From positions 29,717,890 to 29,781,889 of the forward strand of contig OY829328.1 of NCBI GenBank assembly GCA_963691655.1: 64,000 nucleotides of DNA, in the 5' to 3' direction. The stretch is from Toxonevra muliebris. Taxonomy: Eukaryota; Arthropoda; Insecta; Diptera; Pallopteridae. Position 1 is the stretch's first letter; every line of letters begins with the position of its first letter. Of this stretch, positions 10,821 through 22,700 are shown piece after piece. The notes under the pieces were generated by a model. It did no database searches. It saw only the letters and a list, made by a program, of their open reading frames with translations, and was not told the DNA's origin. The translations under genes and the position numbers were made by a program.

Positions 10821-13489
10821 TATACAATGGCAGAAGAATTAAAAATCTAGATGCGTTTTGACAAGTAAGAGGAACTTTGACAATTGGGAAAACATTTGTT
10901 TTGATACTATTCTTCTTTTTGCAACAGAGTTGTATTTTCATGGTGAAATTTTTAAGTGAGAATTTATAAGAAAATAATTTCCATAGTATTGCATGTACAT
11001 AAGGAGAATTAGTTGCTGCTTTTTATATTATTTTTTAGCACTAATCATGTTCAAGGTATTTGCTAATAAAGAAAACAAATTTAAATAACATTATTTACAC
11101 TTTTTTTATTATAAATAAAATTTATCATTTAGTACTAAGTAATAAAAGTAGTATTAATAATCTACTACTAACTCTCTCTTTTGTTCCCATTTCAGAAAAT
11201 GCATCTCTAAAATGTTCCTCTTACTTGTCAAAAATTAAAAATTGCTACTTTTTGAAAAAATGCATCTTCCTCTAAATATTTCTACCATGCTGTATTCTAC
11301 ATAAATTCCACGAGAGAAATTCTACTTAGAACATTTATAGTAATGAACTTTTCGGTTGATTTAAGTTGTCAACCATTTAATGCCACAGAATATCTGAATT
11401 TTTCAAATTTCTTACAAATTTCAAGTGGCATAAAATATATGAACTTTGCGAAAACTCGGGATTCTTATATATATTTTCTCTTAACTCAATATATAAAACG
11501 TATAAATCCCGGTGTAGTTTCTTTTCAATCTCGGGATTTTTGAAACCAATTTTAAAGCAAATCCATACCATAGACGCAATAACCATGATAATACTTTGAA
11601 CCAAGAAAGCTATTTCATGAAGTCGGAGTTTTTGTGGAATCAAATTTTGATAATTTGAAAAGATATGGCACCAATACATGCACAATGATTAACAGAGGGA
11701 ATGAACACTGTATGTAGGAAATTTCTTATGCTATTGTGCACGCGTGTTTCTTTTTTTTACCAAAAGCATAAAGTTCAGGTCTAAATATCGCCGAGAGATG
11801 CACCCAAGTAACTTTGAGTAATTGACTGCAAGAGCATCTCTGGATCCTTAATGGAGTAGGACAAGATTTTTCGAAAGGTGGAATGTTTTCGGTCGCCTGC
11901 ATGCAGGGTTCTCTTGTGCTTTAATTGATCGACGGCTTGAAATACCACATCGACCATCTTTTCATCTTCATTCATAAAAAAAAAAATGATTGATTGAATG
12001 GTTGGCTGTCATGCTAATCAATCATATTAGATAAAAAAGTAGATCTATGAGAAAAAATATTCAACAAGTTTAAGATTTTGATGCATTTTATTTTGTTATC
12101 TTAATAATATGCCAAAAACTCCCATCGATTTCATGATTTATTCGGGTTCGAGGTCGCAAAAAATCAAGTGGACTACATGCATGCCAACAAAAAAGTGTAT
12201 TCTGTCATGTATCGTTATTTATAAGTCGAACAAAAATATTGTTAACACGAATAACTCGTAAGCATACGAAATAGGTTGACTCATTTTTATGTTATGCAAA
12301 AGTTGAAGTCAAATTAAAAAAAAAAAAAGTATAAAACTACTTTTGCCCATAAATGCTGCAGCGATATAATAATCATGAAAACGTTGACATTTTCTAAAAT
12401 AATTTTTTAAATTTATAAATTTGGTTTTAGACTGCTTCATTAGCTGGGGTTAAACGCTTTTATTAATGCTAAATTTGTGATTTGGATATAAGTATGTATA
12501 TACTTATGGCATCAAATTGATCAAATTTATGTTTAATTTTTGTCAATGAAATCAAGCGGAACAAAAACTTAAAGTATTTTAGTTTTGTTTTAATTAAAAA
12601 ACTTAAAATAAAAACAACAAAACTTAAAATCTTTTCCATATTAACAAGATTGTAATTTAATTTAATTTCATTAAAAAAAAATTTAAATTATACAATATAT
12701 CTAGGTACCTATATTTTTCATTTTCAAAGTTTTCGCAGTTGGGAGTTTTTATTTTTGCTTAAACTTATGTACAAAATATTTTTAATTTTCATTTTTTCGA
12801 TGTTTAAGCCAACAGAAAGTGAAAGTATTCATTATTTTTTCCTCTTATTTTTTAATAAACAAAAGTATTTTATTTTTTTTTATTAACATTATAATGTTAA
12901 TCAATCTTTTTTTTTTTGGGTTTTGGCTTTTGTTTTTATGTTACTACAATATAAGCCGACAACAAACAAGAAATTTGTGTTAATATTTATCATTTTTGAT
13001 TATTTAATAGTTTTCTGAATATTTGTTTTTTCTATTGTTATTTACAAAAATTTAATAAAATACAAAACAAAAAAAAAAAAAACAAAACAAAAATGCCAAG
13101 TGACTACTTGATTTTTGTTCGGGGTTTTAATTAAGAAATTAATTGAATAAATGACGGGGGTACAGCAAAAAGTGTGTAAAGTGCTTTTTACTTTTTAATA
13201 ACTTACTACTTTTTTCTACATACTTATTTGAAAGTTTCATACTTATAATAGATATCAGTAAGAGAGTTTCAATCGCTTTTTGAAATAAAGCAATAATTCT
13301 CACGAAAAAACAGCGAGAATTTATTCGAGTCAAATGTTAGAGCTCAAATTTTTTTATTGTATCCTTTATAAAACAATAATGATTATTTCGTTTGTTATTG
13401 AAAAAAACATATTTTGGCATATTTTCTGTTGTCTTTGATTCAATACAAAATGCACCTACTGGTTTTTCTCCAAAATGTTCGCTTAAAAT
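10821..13489. other. Intergenic; only weak open frames
   Basis: Very AT-rich. Two minus-strand frames (11377-11685, 102 codons; 11781-11975, 64 codons) have less biased composition than their surroundings but match no family I recognise and lack continuity. They may be decayed gene scraps. Minus-strand AATAAA at 13353-13358 could serve the receptor gene at 13490. Confidence 0.4.
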
Positions 13490-15316
13490 TTAATTATGTT
13501 TATTTCTTAAACACCATGCATATAATAGTTCTCCGATAAATGTGCAAATACTCAGCAAAGCCGTAACTGAAAATATAACCCAAACCCATTGTAGATCTTC
13601 GAATTGCAATGGACCTCCATATATCCGCATATTCCGGCGATCTTTAATAAATACACTACCTGTTTCAATCAATGTATAACGAAACCAATACTCAATGAAA
13701 CCATAAGCTTGCACTTCCAAAATCAATTGTTCTAAAGCAGGACGATATAAAGAATTCTGCTGTAAGGCAAATCCAAAATATGTAGAGCCCATGAAACAAG
13801 CACTCTCTGAAAAAATGAACAACTTTCGTTCGAAGGTCGATTGCTGCTGGTCGTAGACCTTCCAAGCATTATTATTAACCGGATAAGCGTACTTAGTATC
13901 CATCTCACTGCGTAACCGGCGAAATTCCTCAAAGGGCAGCGAAATGTGATGCAGTTTCATATCACCGAAGTTTACATTTTGAAAATACTTTGCATCCAAT
14001 TCAGATATCAGAATTGTTAGTTTTGCATTGTAAGTATCCTTGAGTGTAGTAATCTGACGTTCCTTAGGTGGTCGTGTTACTAACGTGTGCAAATGTGCCT
14101 GATATGTGCTACTCAAATACAAGCCAGTAATAAAGAGTAGTACATAAATCATTTTAAGTCTAACGTTTGGGTTCAGAAGCGCGCTAAAAGGTTGTCCCAG
14201 TATGCCACGTAGCGAGATATCATTCATTATTAAATCAATGATATTAACTTTAGTTTTTAACTGACTATAATTGTAGAAGGCAAGTAGAAGTGTGAAAGCA
14301 TAAAATTCACTTACTGCAATCATACCAATTTTTATATCGAAAATGCGTAAATAAACATCATGTAGTGGTATATCATTAGCGACTGGTATCATCAAGCAGG
14401 TCTTGACCAATTCAAGAGGATATGAAATGTATTGGAAGTCCGAGCCACTTAATATTGGCAGAATAGTGGCGGGTATATCTAAAGTTGCATTTTTCGTAAG
14501 ATTCATCAATTGTGAGAAGTGTATGGATTCGCCTGCCTGCACAGGGTATGGAAATTTCAGTGTAGCGTTTAAAAGAGATGCTAAAGTCAGTATAAATCTG
14601 CCAATATAACCGCTTAAGACTTGACGACCCGTAGCATCATTATAAACTATTGAACGAGGCTTATTTTGATCGGGCAGTGTGAGCAAATTGTGGCGTTGTA
14701 AATTTTTGAAACGATTTGGAAAGTACTCTACTTTTGGCATCATGTTGAAATATTTCTCTTCTAATTGAAATTCTGGAAATCCATTATACGAGAAGAGTTT
14801 ATCATTATTCCAAAAATCTTCGAAAATTGCCAAGATATTCAACATTTTCTGTTGATAACAAAACCGAAAAACTTGCTCTAGCAGCTGTGAATTTTCACTT
14901 TTCCACTTTGTGTTTATGTAGAATAATACTTTTGTAGCTCGCATATTCTGCAGTGAATCTGCCAGTGGTTGTAATATTTCAATTTGAAAAGTATCTGGTG
15001 GTGGTAGGCAAACAATAATTAATATATTATTATTGAATTTGGTTTTCAGATAAATTTTCTCAGTTAAATTTTGTAATATCACAACGATGGAGTTTTTCTC
15101 CAGTAGTTTTTGTGTAGCAGAAATATTTCCATTTGATTGCTTTAACAGAATTGTGCTGAATTCGTTTTGTTGCTGAATACTTTGAACTAAATTAAAAAAT
15201 GCTTCCTGCATTTGAATCTCCTCGTTATTTTTTACATCCGCTAGCGACTGATGAAAGCAGTAAACACTTGAATGGAATGCCAAAGAAAAAATAACTATGT
15301 AAAAATTTTTCCACAT
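13490..15316 (-). CDS. Divergent ionotropic receptor (IR), intact, intronless
   Basis: 608-aa chemoreceptor channel of the divergent IR family. Seen: signal peptide about 1-20 (MWKNFYIVIFSLAFH then a Cys); LLTLPDQNKPRS in S1 (about 211-222), then LSGYIGRF; TM1 about 326-348; pore segment RGILGQPF (about 370-377); TM2 about 388-407; S2 with DQQQSTFERKLF and QQNSLYR (about 489-525); TM3 about 575-600. The ATG at 15316 opens directly into the signal peptide. It is the most isolated member here: its S1 motif is closest to that of the 497-2356 gene, but no near duplicate is present. Predicted plasma-membrane channel of gustatory or olfactory neurons (family knowledge). The ligand cannot be read from the sequence. 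Confidence 0.9.
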   Translation of the reverse strand: MWKNFYIVIFSLAFHSSVYCFHQSLADVKNNEEIQMQEAFFNLVQSIQQQNEFSTILLKQSNGNISATQKLLEKNSIVVILQNLTEKIYLKTKFNNNILIIVCLPPPDTFQIEILQPLADSLQNMRATKVLFYINTKWKSENSQLLEQVFRFCYQQKMLNILAIFEDFWNNDKLFSYNGFPEFQLEEKYFNMMPKVEYFPNRFKNLQRHNLLTLPDQNKPRSIVYNDATGRQVLSGYIGRFILTLASLLNATLKFPYPVQAGESIHFSQLMNLTKNATLDIPATILPILSGSDFQYISYPLELVKTCLMIPVANDIPLHDVYLRIFDIKIGMIAVSEFYAFTLLLAFYNYSQLKTKVNIIDLIMNDISLRGILGQPFSALLNPNVRLKMIYVLLFITGLYLSSTYQAHLHTLVTRPPKERQITTLKDTYNAKLTILISELDAKYFQNVNFGDMKLHHISLPFEEFRRLRSEMDTKYAYPVNNNAWKVYDQQQSTFERKLFIFSESACFMGSTYFGFALQQNSLYRPALEQLILEVQAYGFIEYWFRYTLIETGSVFIKDRRNMRIYGGPLQFEDLQWVWVIFSVTALLSICTFIGELLYAWCLRNKHN

Positions 15317-15372
15317 GTTTATACGAAATATTTATTTTACGAAAATGCCACAAATTAAAAAACTTTGGTGGT

Positions 15373-15381
15373 CTTTATATA
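15373..15381 (-). promoter_or_regulatory. Candidate TATA box (TATATAAAG)
   Basis: TATATAAAG on the minus strand, about 60 nt before the ATG at 15316. It is a strong TATA match in a good position for the IR gene downstream. No TCAGTT initiator is seen 30-35 nt on, unlike the 20.9k/30.9k/37k genes. Confidence 0.5.
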
Positions 15382-18021
15382 AGGTGAGAAAAAGTAAAGA
15401 GCGACACACCTTTGCTGGTTTTTTTTTGGCAACATCATCGAGTAAGTATTCAATTGTTCATTTCTTCCAGCCCCTTAATATCCTTTATGATAAGCATAAG
15501 AGATAAGCTAGATTATCATTTCTTACATTTTTATGCGCTCCTTGAAGATTGTGACAATTAAAATTCTAGTTTTTAACCCACTACATAATGTTTTGGTTTT
15601 CAGGAATGAAAAGAAATTCAAATTCTCCCAGGAGTATCCGACTCAAGGGGAATTTATATAAGGTGGAGCTACTAACAATTCATTCTTCTTCTTCTTTTTT
15701 ATGGCGACATTTTTTTCGTGATGAGGAACGCTAGTTGTTAATAGTTTGTTTACGTTCGAATGTTTACTTTTTCGCCCGCCATAATGGCTGCAACAACTGC
15801 ATTTTGTCAGCTGATTTTGACATTCAGAGTGCTCAGCCATTATGGCTGCATGTAGCGACTATTTTGGTTAGAAATTAAAAACAAAAGAATAAAACAAAGT
15901 CTATTGAAAATATTAAAATTGCTCTAAATGATTTATAGAAAAGTATCAGAATTTACAACCTTGAAAATAGAGCAGAAAAATTAAAGTGCTGCCAAGTTGT
16001 AATTGATCGAACTGTCAAGACCTCGGTAAGGTAAACAATTTTGAATGACTCAAAACTTCATTTTTCCTTCTAATCTTGGTTGAGTGAAGACGTGCTGGTG
16101 CGAGCAAAAAAAATTATATCGTAAAGTTTTTACTGCCATCTTCAGTTAGATACAAGTTTATTATTTAAATATAATCACATCGATTTATCATCTATTGCAA
16201 TCCATAATAATTTGTAATAATTACGATCAAATTACTTGCGATTGTACCAGATCAAAATATAAATCTGTGTGTACAACGTTTCGTGGCTGAAGCACGCACG
16301 CGTCTCTTGAAGAATACTCAGATTCCAGAAACCACTTTGAGACATATGACATATTACATGGACTCTTGGATTGAAGCAGTCAACGAATATTCAGCACTAT
16401 GTCGTGTAGGTGTAAACCTAGAACCAGGTCACTCGTTACACCCAACAAACATAATTTCACTCAGGAAAAGCATAATTGCATCTTCATCATATGCCTATGG
16501 CGTAATAAGGATAGCATGTGTACGCTACCAAAAAAGCAACATAATTAGTAAATTATAAGAAAAATATTAGAAAAAAAATCCATTTAAATTTAAAGACAAA
16601 AAAATTAGCTAAAAAAATAGAAAATATTGCAATAGAAAACACTTAATATAATCAATATTAGTTAATTAAAATCATAAAGTGAATTTAAAAAGAAAAACAA
16701 AAAAATTGCCAGTGAAATTTTAGCAAAAAAGTTTGCCAACATGCAGCTAAAGTCATTTAGCAAAAAATTTAATTTTTTAACTTTATAACTTATTATAATA
16801 TCTATAAGTATCCAATTCATCTACACATTTCAATAATCTATCTCCATAGTAACAGCTGTAAGGCCTTACAACATGTTCCTGAAAGGAGGTAAGTCAGTAA
16901 CTTTGGTTATATTTATATATATATTAAGTTAAAAGTTTTATATGCAAAATGCATCTAATTAGGAGTTCGGAGAGAAAGCTCACTGTCCGCGGAGACTTCG
17001 TTCTCAGATCATATTATTAAGAAAACAGTTCGCTTTTTTACTCTTACGTGTATGCTCTCGTTTTGTCAAACCATATGTTCGGTTACCTTTTAATGTTGGT
17101 CAACTTCTTATAAACATTGGTTGAAAAATTGGAGAAAATTCACTATATGAAAATTTCATAAACAATGTTTTTTACTACTAAAAAATTAAGAAAATTTGAA
17201 TTACCTCTAATTTTTAAGTCATATTTTTATTGAAATAAGTAAGCAAATTTTCGTTCACACAATTTTTTTTATTCTTTGGTCATTATATTAAATACCTTAA
17301 CACGAAAAATGTATAGTTCTAGCAATATAGTTAATTTTTATGATTGTTAATAAAATCACAATGAAGTTCTAATCTTTTGGTTATTTCTTTGGTGGTATGG
17401 TAGGATAAGAAGCAAGTAATTTTATTTGGGATTGTAGCATTGAGCATAACCAAGAATCATGGAGGCTGGGTACCGATATTGCATTCGTAGTATTTATTGC
17501 GAATGTGGCTTTCCTATTTGTGTGTTAAAAAAGACCCGATAATGGTAAATATGCATAAATTTTATTTTTTCTAACTTCAATAATTCCGGTAAATTCTAAA
17601 CCAATTAGGCTTAATTTAGGGACTCTTTAAAATTAGATTGAACCACGATATTGGTGCGGTACGGTCGTCAAGAACCCTCCCACAGGCTGCATAGCTAGCT
17701 GAATGGATGAGTCCCGTCCGACTGCCTACCCCCTAAAACAACGTCTATTTAGATTAGTCAAAATCATCTGGCATCGAGGTTGGTTACATGCAACAATAAA
17801 TCCCTCACTTTCTATATAAATTTGCCTTTTTTAAGCATTAGTGATGCATTTTTCCAATTTTTTTTATGGATTCTATTTAATCTTTTATACAGAACAAAAC
17901 ATAAAAAATAAACTTAGAAAAGTTTAAAATAACGAAACAATTATCTGCAATTCTTCGCTTTGTCTCATGCAGAAAATTGTTATTAGCAATTATCCCGGTG
18001 CTACAACTGAATGTTAAATTG
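15382..18021. other. Intergenic, no supported gene
   Basis: AT-rich. A 91-codon plus-strand frame at 16283-16558 has a plausible amino-acid mix in its first 60 codons, and the in-frame sequence stays open a little upstream. I recognise no family, and it may be a scrap of a processed gene copy. GCCATAATGGC/GCCATTATGGC palindromic words occur at 15779-15850. Confidence 0.4.
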
Positions 18022-18459
18022 TTAATATTAGCCGTGTTTTATTCGCCACTTGCTTCTAGTTATGTGTAACTAGCAGCGATAATTGTATGGGGAAACAACA
18101 ACAAAGCGGCAGAGATAACACGTATAATTATAGCTGTTGTGTATACTTAACAACTTGTTTAACTACATCAAATTCTATTGTGAACTGCTAATGCTGGCAA
18201 AAAACAGAAATGGAAAATATTTGAAATGTCTGGCGGTGAAAATAAGTTAAAATCATCGTTAAATATTCTTATAAAGAGTAAAAACTAAAAACAATGCCCC
18301 CGATTGACCGCAATGACTGGGATCCATTAAAATTTTTCAGCTCTAGCTGCTGAGCAGTTTCATTGTGAATAACATTATAACGAAAAAGAGACTCAACAAC
18401 TTGGTCGTTTTATTTGCGCATGTTAAACTGACTGGCGAATAAAACACAGCTATTGTTAA
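18022..18459. repeat. Inverted-repeat (MITE-like) unit with TTAA at both edges
   Basis: A 22-nt imperfect inverted pair lies at 18026-18047 and 18434-18455; the shared core is GTGTTTTATTCGCC. Each side is bordered by TTAA (18022-18025 and 18456-18459). Inside the left end is a perfect hairpin, CTAGTTA-TGTG-TAACTAG (18056-18073). The unit directly abuts the helix-turn-helix part of the Tc1 remnant, so it may have inserted into that transposon. The ends do not start with CCC as piggyBac ends do, so the superfamily is open. Confidence 0.5.
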
Positions 18460-19429
18460 AAAATGTAAGTCAACAGTCCATGACATATTAAAAAGGTATA
18501 AAGAAGATAAACGAATATCTAACAACTTACGATCAACAAAAAAAAACTAAGTTCGAGAGACGAGAAATTTATTGTTCGTGAAATCCAAGAGGATCCATTT
18601 ATCTCTGCTCCAAAACTTGCTGCAATGGTAAAAAGTAATTTTGCAAAAGAAGCTAATGCAGAAACGATGGGTAGAGTCTTAAAAAAAACTGACTTGAATG
18701 GCCGAGTGGCGTGAAAGAAGCCTTGTATTAGCAAGAAGAATAGAAAAGGTCGGTTGAATTTCCAACATGATCACATTTCGAAGGATTACTGATTTTGGAG
18801 CACGGTAAATTTTTTTTAAGAACTTACGAACATATATATTACTATTTAAATATCAAACTTAAAGGTTCTATTCACGGATGAAAGTAAGTTCAACTTATTT
18901 GGGTCTGATGATCGTCGATACATATGGCGTAAACCGATTGAAGAATTCTGTTTTAAAAACACAAATAAGACGGTGAAGCACGGAAGATTATCCGTGATGG
19001 TTTGGGATTGCATGACAGCTTCAGGTGTCGGGAATCTTCATTTTATTGAAGGCATAATGGACAAACACATTTATCTCGATATTTTAAAGAACAATGTTAA
19101 AGAAAGTGTGCGAAAATTGGGCATTGTTGATAATTTTAAATTTTATCAGGACAATGACCCAAAGCATACGGCGCTGAAGGTGAAATACTGGCTTTTGAAC
19201 AATTGCCCTAATGTCATAAAAACATCTGCTCAGAGTCCTTATTTAAATGTGGGATGAACTTGGGCGTAGAATGTAAAATAGGCTGTGCACCAATAAGGAG
19301 CAATTGAAAGCTGCATTAATGGAAGAGTGGAATAACATAAGTACAGATGTTTGCAAAAAACTTGTTGAATCAATCCAGAGAAGACTACAAGCAGTGGAAA
19401 CTGACAAAGACTATGTAACAAAACACTAA
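18455..19429 (+). mobile_element. Decayed Tc1-like transposase
   Basis: Translation in shifting frames gives Tc1 landmarks in order. These are an HTH-like stretch (KCKSTVHDILKRYKEDKR, 18459 on), REIQEDPFISAPKLA (about 18580-18625), LFTDESKFNLFG with the first catalytic Asp (18868-18905), VMVWDCMTASGVGNLHFIEG (18997-19050), QDNDPKHTA with the second Asp (19148-19175), then an eroded third-acid region (SPYLN where SPDLN is usual), and a C-terminal stretch ending at TAA 19427-19429. Several frameshifts and stops disable it. A 60-nt GT...AG stretch at 18805-18864 interrupts the frame exactly between WST and VLFTDE. Confidence 0.8.
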
Positions 19430-19916
19430 AAGCTGTACGAATAAGTAAATGAAACACTGCCCGACTTTCAGTGTGACTATAATTTTATAAATATTTTATG
19501 TTTTTGTTTCTATTCCTTTGTATTTAAGCTGAAGAATTCATTTTTTTGTTCTGTTTGTACTGGATTATATATGAGAAAATTATTTCCACAAATTTTAAGT
19601 ACTTTTCTTAAAAATCGCGGAAAAATTTAAAAAAAGCTTGTCCCACTTTAGATGTAAGCTAATGTTCATCTCTGCTCTCTCACACAGAAGTCTCCATGTG
19701 CCCATTCCCAGTAGAAGACCTAGTAGTAAAGGATAAGGGAATATCGTTTAGGTTGCAGGATTATTTCGTAATCGTTGAAAAAAAAAAAATAAAATTATAA
19801 AAAATTACGAAAAATTATTACTATCCACTTTTTTCCAATTAAAATGATTTTTGATTACTTTCTGGTGTCGAAATATTGATTTCCGATGCTAAAAAAAATC
19901 ATAACCGTAATATTTC
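19430..19916. other. Intergenic, no gene seen
   Basis: Probably includes the 3' untranslated and terminal part of the Tc1 remnant. No matching terminal repeat was found by eye. Confidence 0.4.
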
Positions 19917-20120
19917 GGGTATTCCGACCTACAATACAAACAGTGTTCCGACCTACATGCACCACTTGGCATCGCATCACGCAGAGTAATCTACATTTTC
20001 TAATTTTCTTTTGTTATTTCTTGACTGACACTTTTCCTTGATTGTCGATATTCACATTAACAATAGAAAAATTGTAGGGGGATGTCGTCTATGTTGGAAC
20101 ACTGTCTAGGTCGGTACACC
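19917..20120. repeat. Short inverted-repeat unit with CCGACCTA words
   Basis: ATTCCGACCTACA...ACAGTGTTCCGACCTACA at 19920-19955 is echoed inverted at about 20082-20118 (TGTTGGAACACTGTCTAGGTCGGTAC). This gives a roughly 200-bp unit with about 35-bp imperfect inverted ends, possibly a small MITE. Confidence 0.4.
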
Positions 20121-20197
20121 GCGTTTTCCCGTTTTTTCATACTAGCGATATATATGTACATGTGAATGAAAAATTGCTTGTAGCGATGCCACTTTTA

Positions 20198-20405
20198 GGC
20201 TGGAAGTGATTTTCATTGGGTGGAAACTTTTGGCAAGCATGGTAGGTGCTGGTGCTACCAAAACTCACTGGGATGAGTAATATATTGTAAATATCCTTAG
20301 TGAAAAAATACTTGCATATATTCCGGTGGCTCGCTGGTGTAAACTATATGGCGTACATGCTGCAAACCACAAAATATGCCAGTGTTATTCACCTAATGCT
20401 GTTTT
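20198..20405 (-). pseudogene. Antisense remnant of an IR gene
   Basis: The plus strand here closely matches the reverse complement of about 21225-21430 in the neighbouring receptor (GGTGGAAACTTTT.GCAAGCAT, then AGGTGCTGGTGCTACCAAAA and further blocks). It is therefore about 200 bp of the N-terminal region of a receptor of the 20.9k/30.9k/37k subgroup, lying on the minus strand. Small indels and in-frame changes disrupt it, and no flanking exons of the same gene are seen. It is a relic of a lost inverted copy just upstream of an intact paralogue. Confidence 0.75.
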
Positions 20406-20574
20406 ACTGTTGTAAGCTTTCAAAAACATCTTTATGATTGCCATCACTGAACAATTTTTCGCTTCAATATCAAATTTGCGTTGAAATACTGCAATTATTA
20501 AACTGAAGTGTACAACTTTATAAGGCTCCGATTTTCATGTTTTCTGGGATGCAAAAATATTTAAGTGTACGTTT

Positions 20575-22700
20575 TAAACTGCAATTAAATTGTTGAATAT
20601 TTTTTGAATTTTATAGCATGTTCTCATGTGTCAGGTATATTGATTAACATATTTCTCAGTTATTAATTTCATTGGACAAAATTATGTTTGGCATTTTGAA
20701 AAAATGTTGACATAAACATTTACATGAGCTTCATTTAATACGCCCGTACTTGTAATTTTTAAGCACGTAAATGCTTTTCCATTCCAAAAAAGAGTAATTA
20801 AAATCACTAAAAATATTTATATAAATTTATGATACAGTGAAATATTTCAATTCAGTTTAATAATGACAGTCTTTCAAAACAAACGTTGTGCTTTCCTAGT
20901 CACATTGGTGTTACTTAAAAACTTACACGTTAAAGCAGCAATACCATATATTTCGGAAGACGTGAAGTATGAGCAAACAAAACTGAAAACGCTGCAACTA
21001 CTCGATCAAATAAAACAAGAAGGAAATTTTGACAACATAATAATATATCACGCAAATGAAACACGTTGCCTCTTCTTAGATTTACTAAGTTCATTAAATT
21101 CTCCAGTGATTTTAATTAATCAGGAAACAACAGCATATGATTATAAATCAAAATTCACTAAAGAAGTGCTAATATTAATGTGTGGAAACTTGACAAATCT
21201 CAATTTATCCTACGATTACTCACACACTGGAATATTTCGTGGTTTACAACTTGTACGCCATATAATTTACACCACCGAACCATCGGAATATATGCAAAGC
21301 TATTGCAAGTATTTTTTCAACAAGGATATTTACAATGTATTGCTTATCCCAGTAGATTTTGGTAGCACCAGCACCTATCATGCTTGCGAAAAGTTTCCAC
21401 CCACTGAAAATGATTTTCAGCTTAAACATTTAAATGCACGTGACTGCATTTTTGAAAATCAGTTTCAGAATATGTATGGCGCTGAAATAATAACCGATAC
21501 TGATCAAATGGTTCCGCGCATCATAGTGTACTATGATAAAGCAGGACAGCTTAGAATGGACGGATATATGGGCAAGTTTATGGAGGCATTTATTGCGAAA
21601 CATAATGCCAAAATTAAATTCACATATCCCATAGAACTAGGCAAAATGAGTTACTATAAAGCGTTGATGCACGCTGCCGCTAATGGTTCACTGGATTTAG
21701 CAATAACTATGGCCCCACCTTTTAATATATCAAATTTTGATGCTCTTACGTATCCATATGATACTGTTCAATATTGTTATATGATTCCATTGCCGTATGC
21801 CATACCTAACAAACAAGTTTTTATTGCAATTATATCGCGGAATATTGTTTTTGTCATTTGTGCCATATTAATTATATTCGCAATATTGCTGACTTACAGC
21901 ATACATAAATCTTGGCAGAAACTGAGCTTCATAAATATATTTTTGAATGAGAAGATCTTTCGCGCTATGCTGGGCCAATCATTTAAATTGGTTTCCAATC
22001 CCAGCTTGAATGTGAAGTATATTTGTTTTTTAATATTCTACACGAGGTTAATGATTGATACCATGTATGAAGCTTATTTGGGTTCATTTCTAACGCAGCC
22101 TCCTCTTCAACCGATTATAAAAGATTATGATGATATAGAAGCTGCCGGTAAGAAAATTTTTATGTCGAAATTAGATTTTGAGGTGATGCTTACCTTAAAG
22201 GATAGTTCAATTTTAAAACACAACTATCTGGTTGAAACATGCGATACATATGATGAATTCCTAAGAATTCGTTCCACTTTGAATTCGAACTATGTGTATC
22301 CGGTCGCGTATACACGCTGGCGAGCCTACTTGGAACAACAATATCTATTTGAAAGACAACTATTTTATTTTACGGAAAATATTTGCATACATAAATTTAT
22401 ACCTCTGTGCTTACCGATCCGCCCCGATTTGCCGTATCGTGAATTATTAGAAGATTATATTCTACGCATCCGTGATTCAGGTCTCATGGATCTATGGAAT
22501 TCAATGGTTTTTTATGATCTGATAAAATTTAAATATATTAACATGGAAGATATAAGCATATCGGAGAAACATGGCGATCCACTAACATTAGATGATCTTT
22601 ATTATATCTGGTGTTTTTACTTCGGATGCATTGGAATTTGTATGCTGTGCTTGGCTTGCGAGCTGGCAGTGTGGAAATTTATACAGCGAAAGGTCGTAGC
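20575..22700 (+). repeat. Segmental duplication, unit A (pair with 30600-32700)
   Basis: The receptor gene plus about 285 bp of 5' flank is duplicated at 30600-32700. Shared flank words include GCATGTTCTCATGTG and AACATTTACATGAGCTTCAT, and the core promoter is the same in both. The copies part company at the extreme C-terminal codons. The flanks differ by small indels just upstream of the TATA box. Confidence 0.8.
20820..20857 (+). promoter_or_regulatory. Core promoter: TATAAAT + TCAGTT initiator
   Basis: TATAAAT at 20820-20826 and TCAGTT at 20852-20857 are 34 nt apart (T of TATA to A of the initiator). The same pair with the same spacing precedes the genes at 30852 and 37025. The predicted start site at 20854 leaves a leader of only about 9 nt. 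Confidence 0.6.

Noticed and set aside
11377..11975. Two minus-strand frames as an IR or other receptor fragment
   Set aside because: One has a hydrophobic stretch after a YW word, loosely like an IR C-terminus, but the SIYR and D-W-IW landmarks are missing.
16283..16558. 91-codon gene on the plus strand
   Set aside because: Reasonable composition but no recognised family, no continuation and no supporting signals; left as a note in the intergenic entry.
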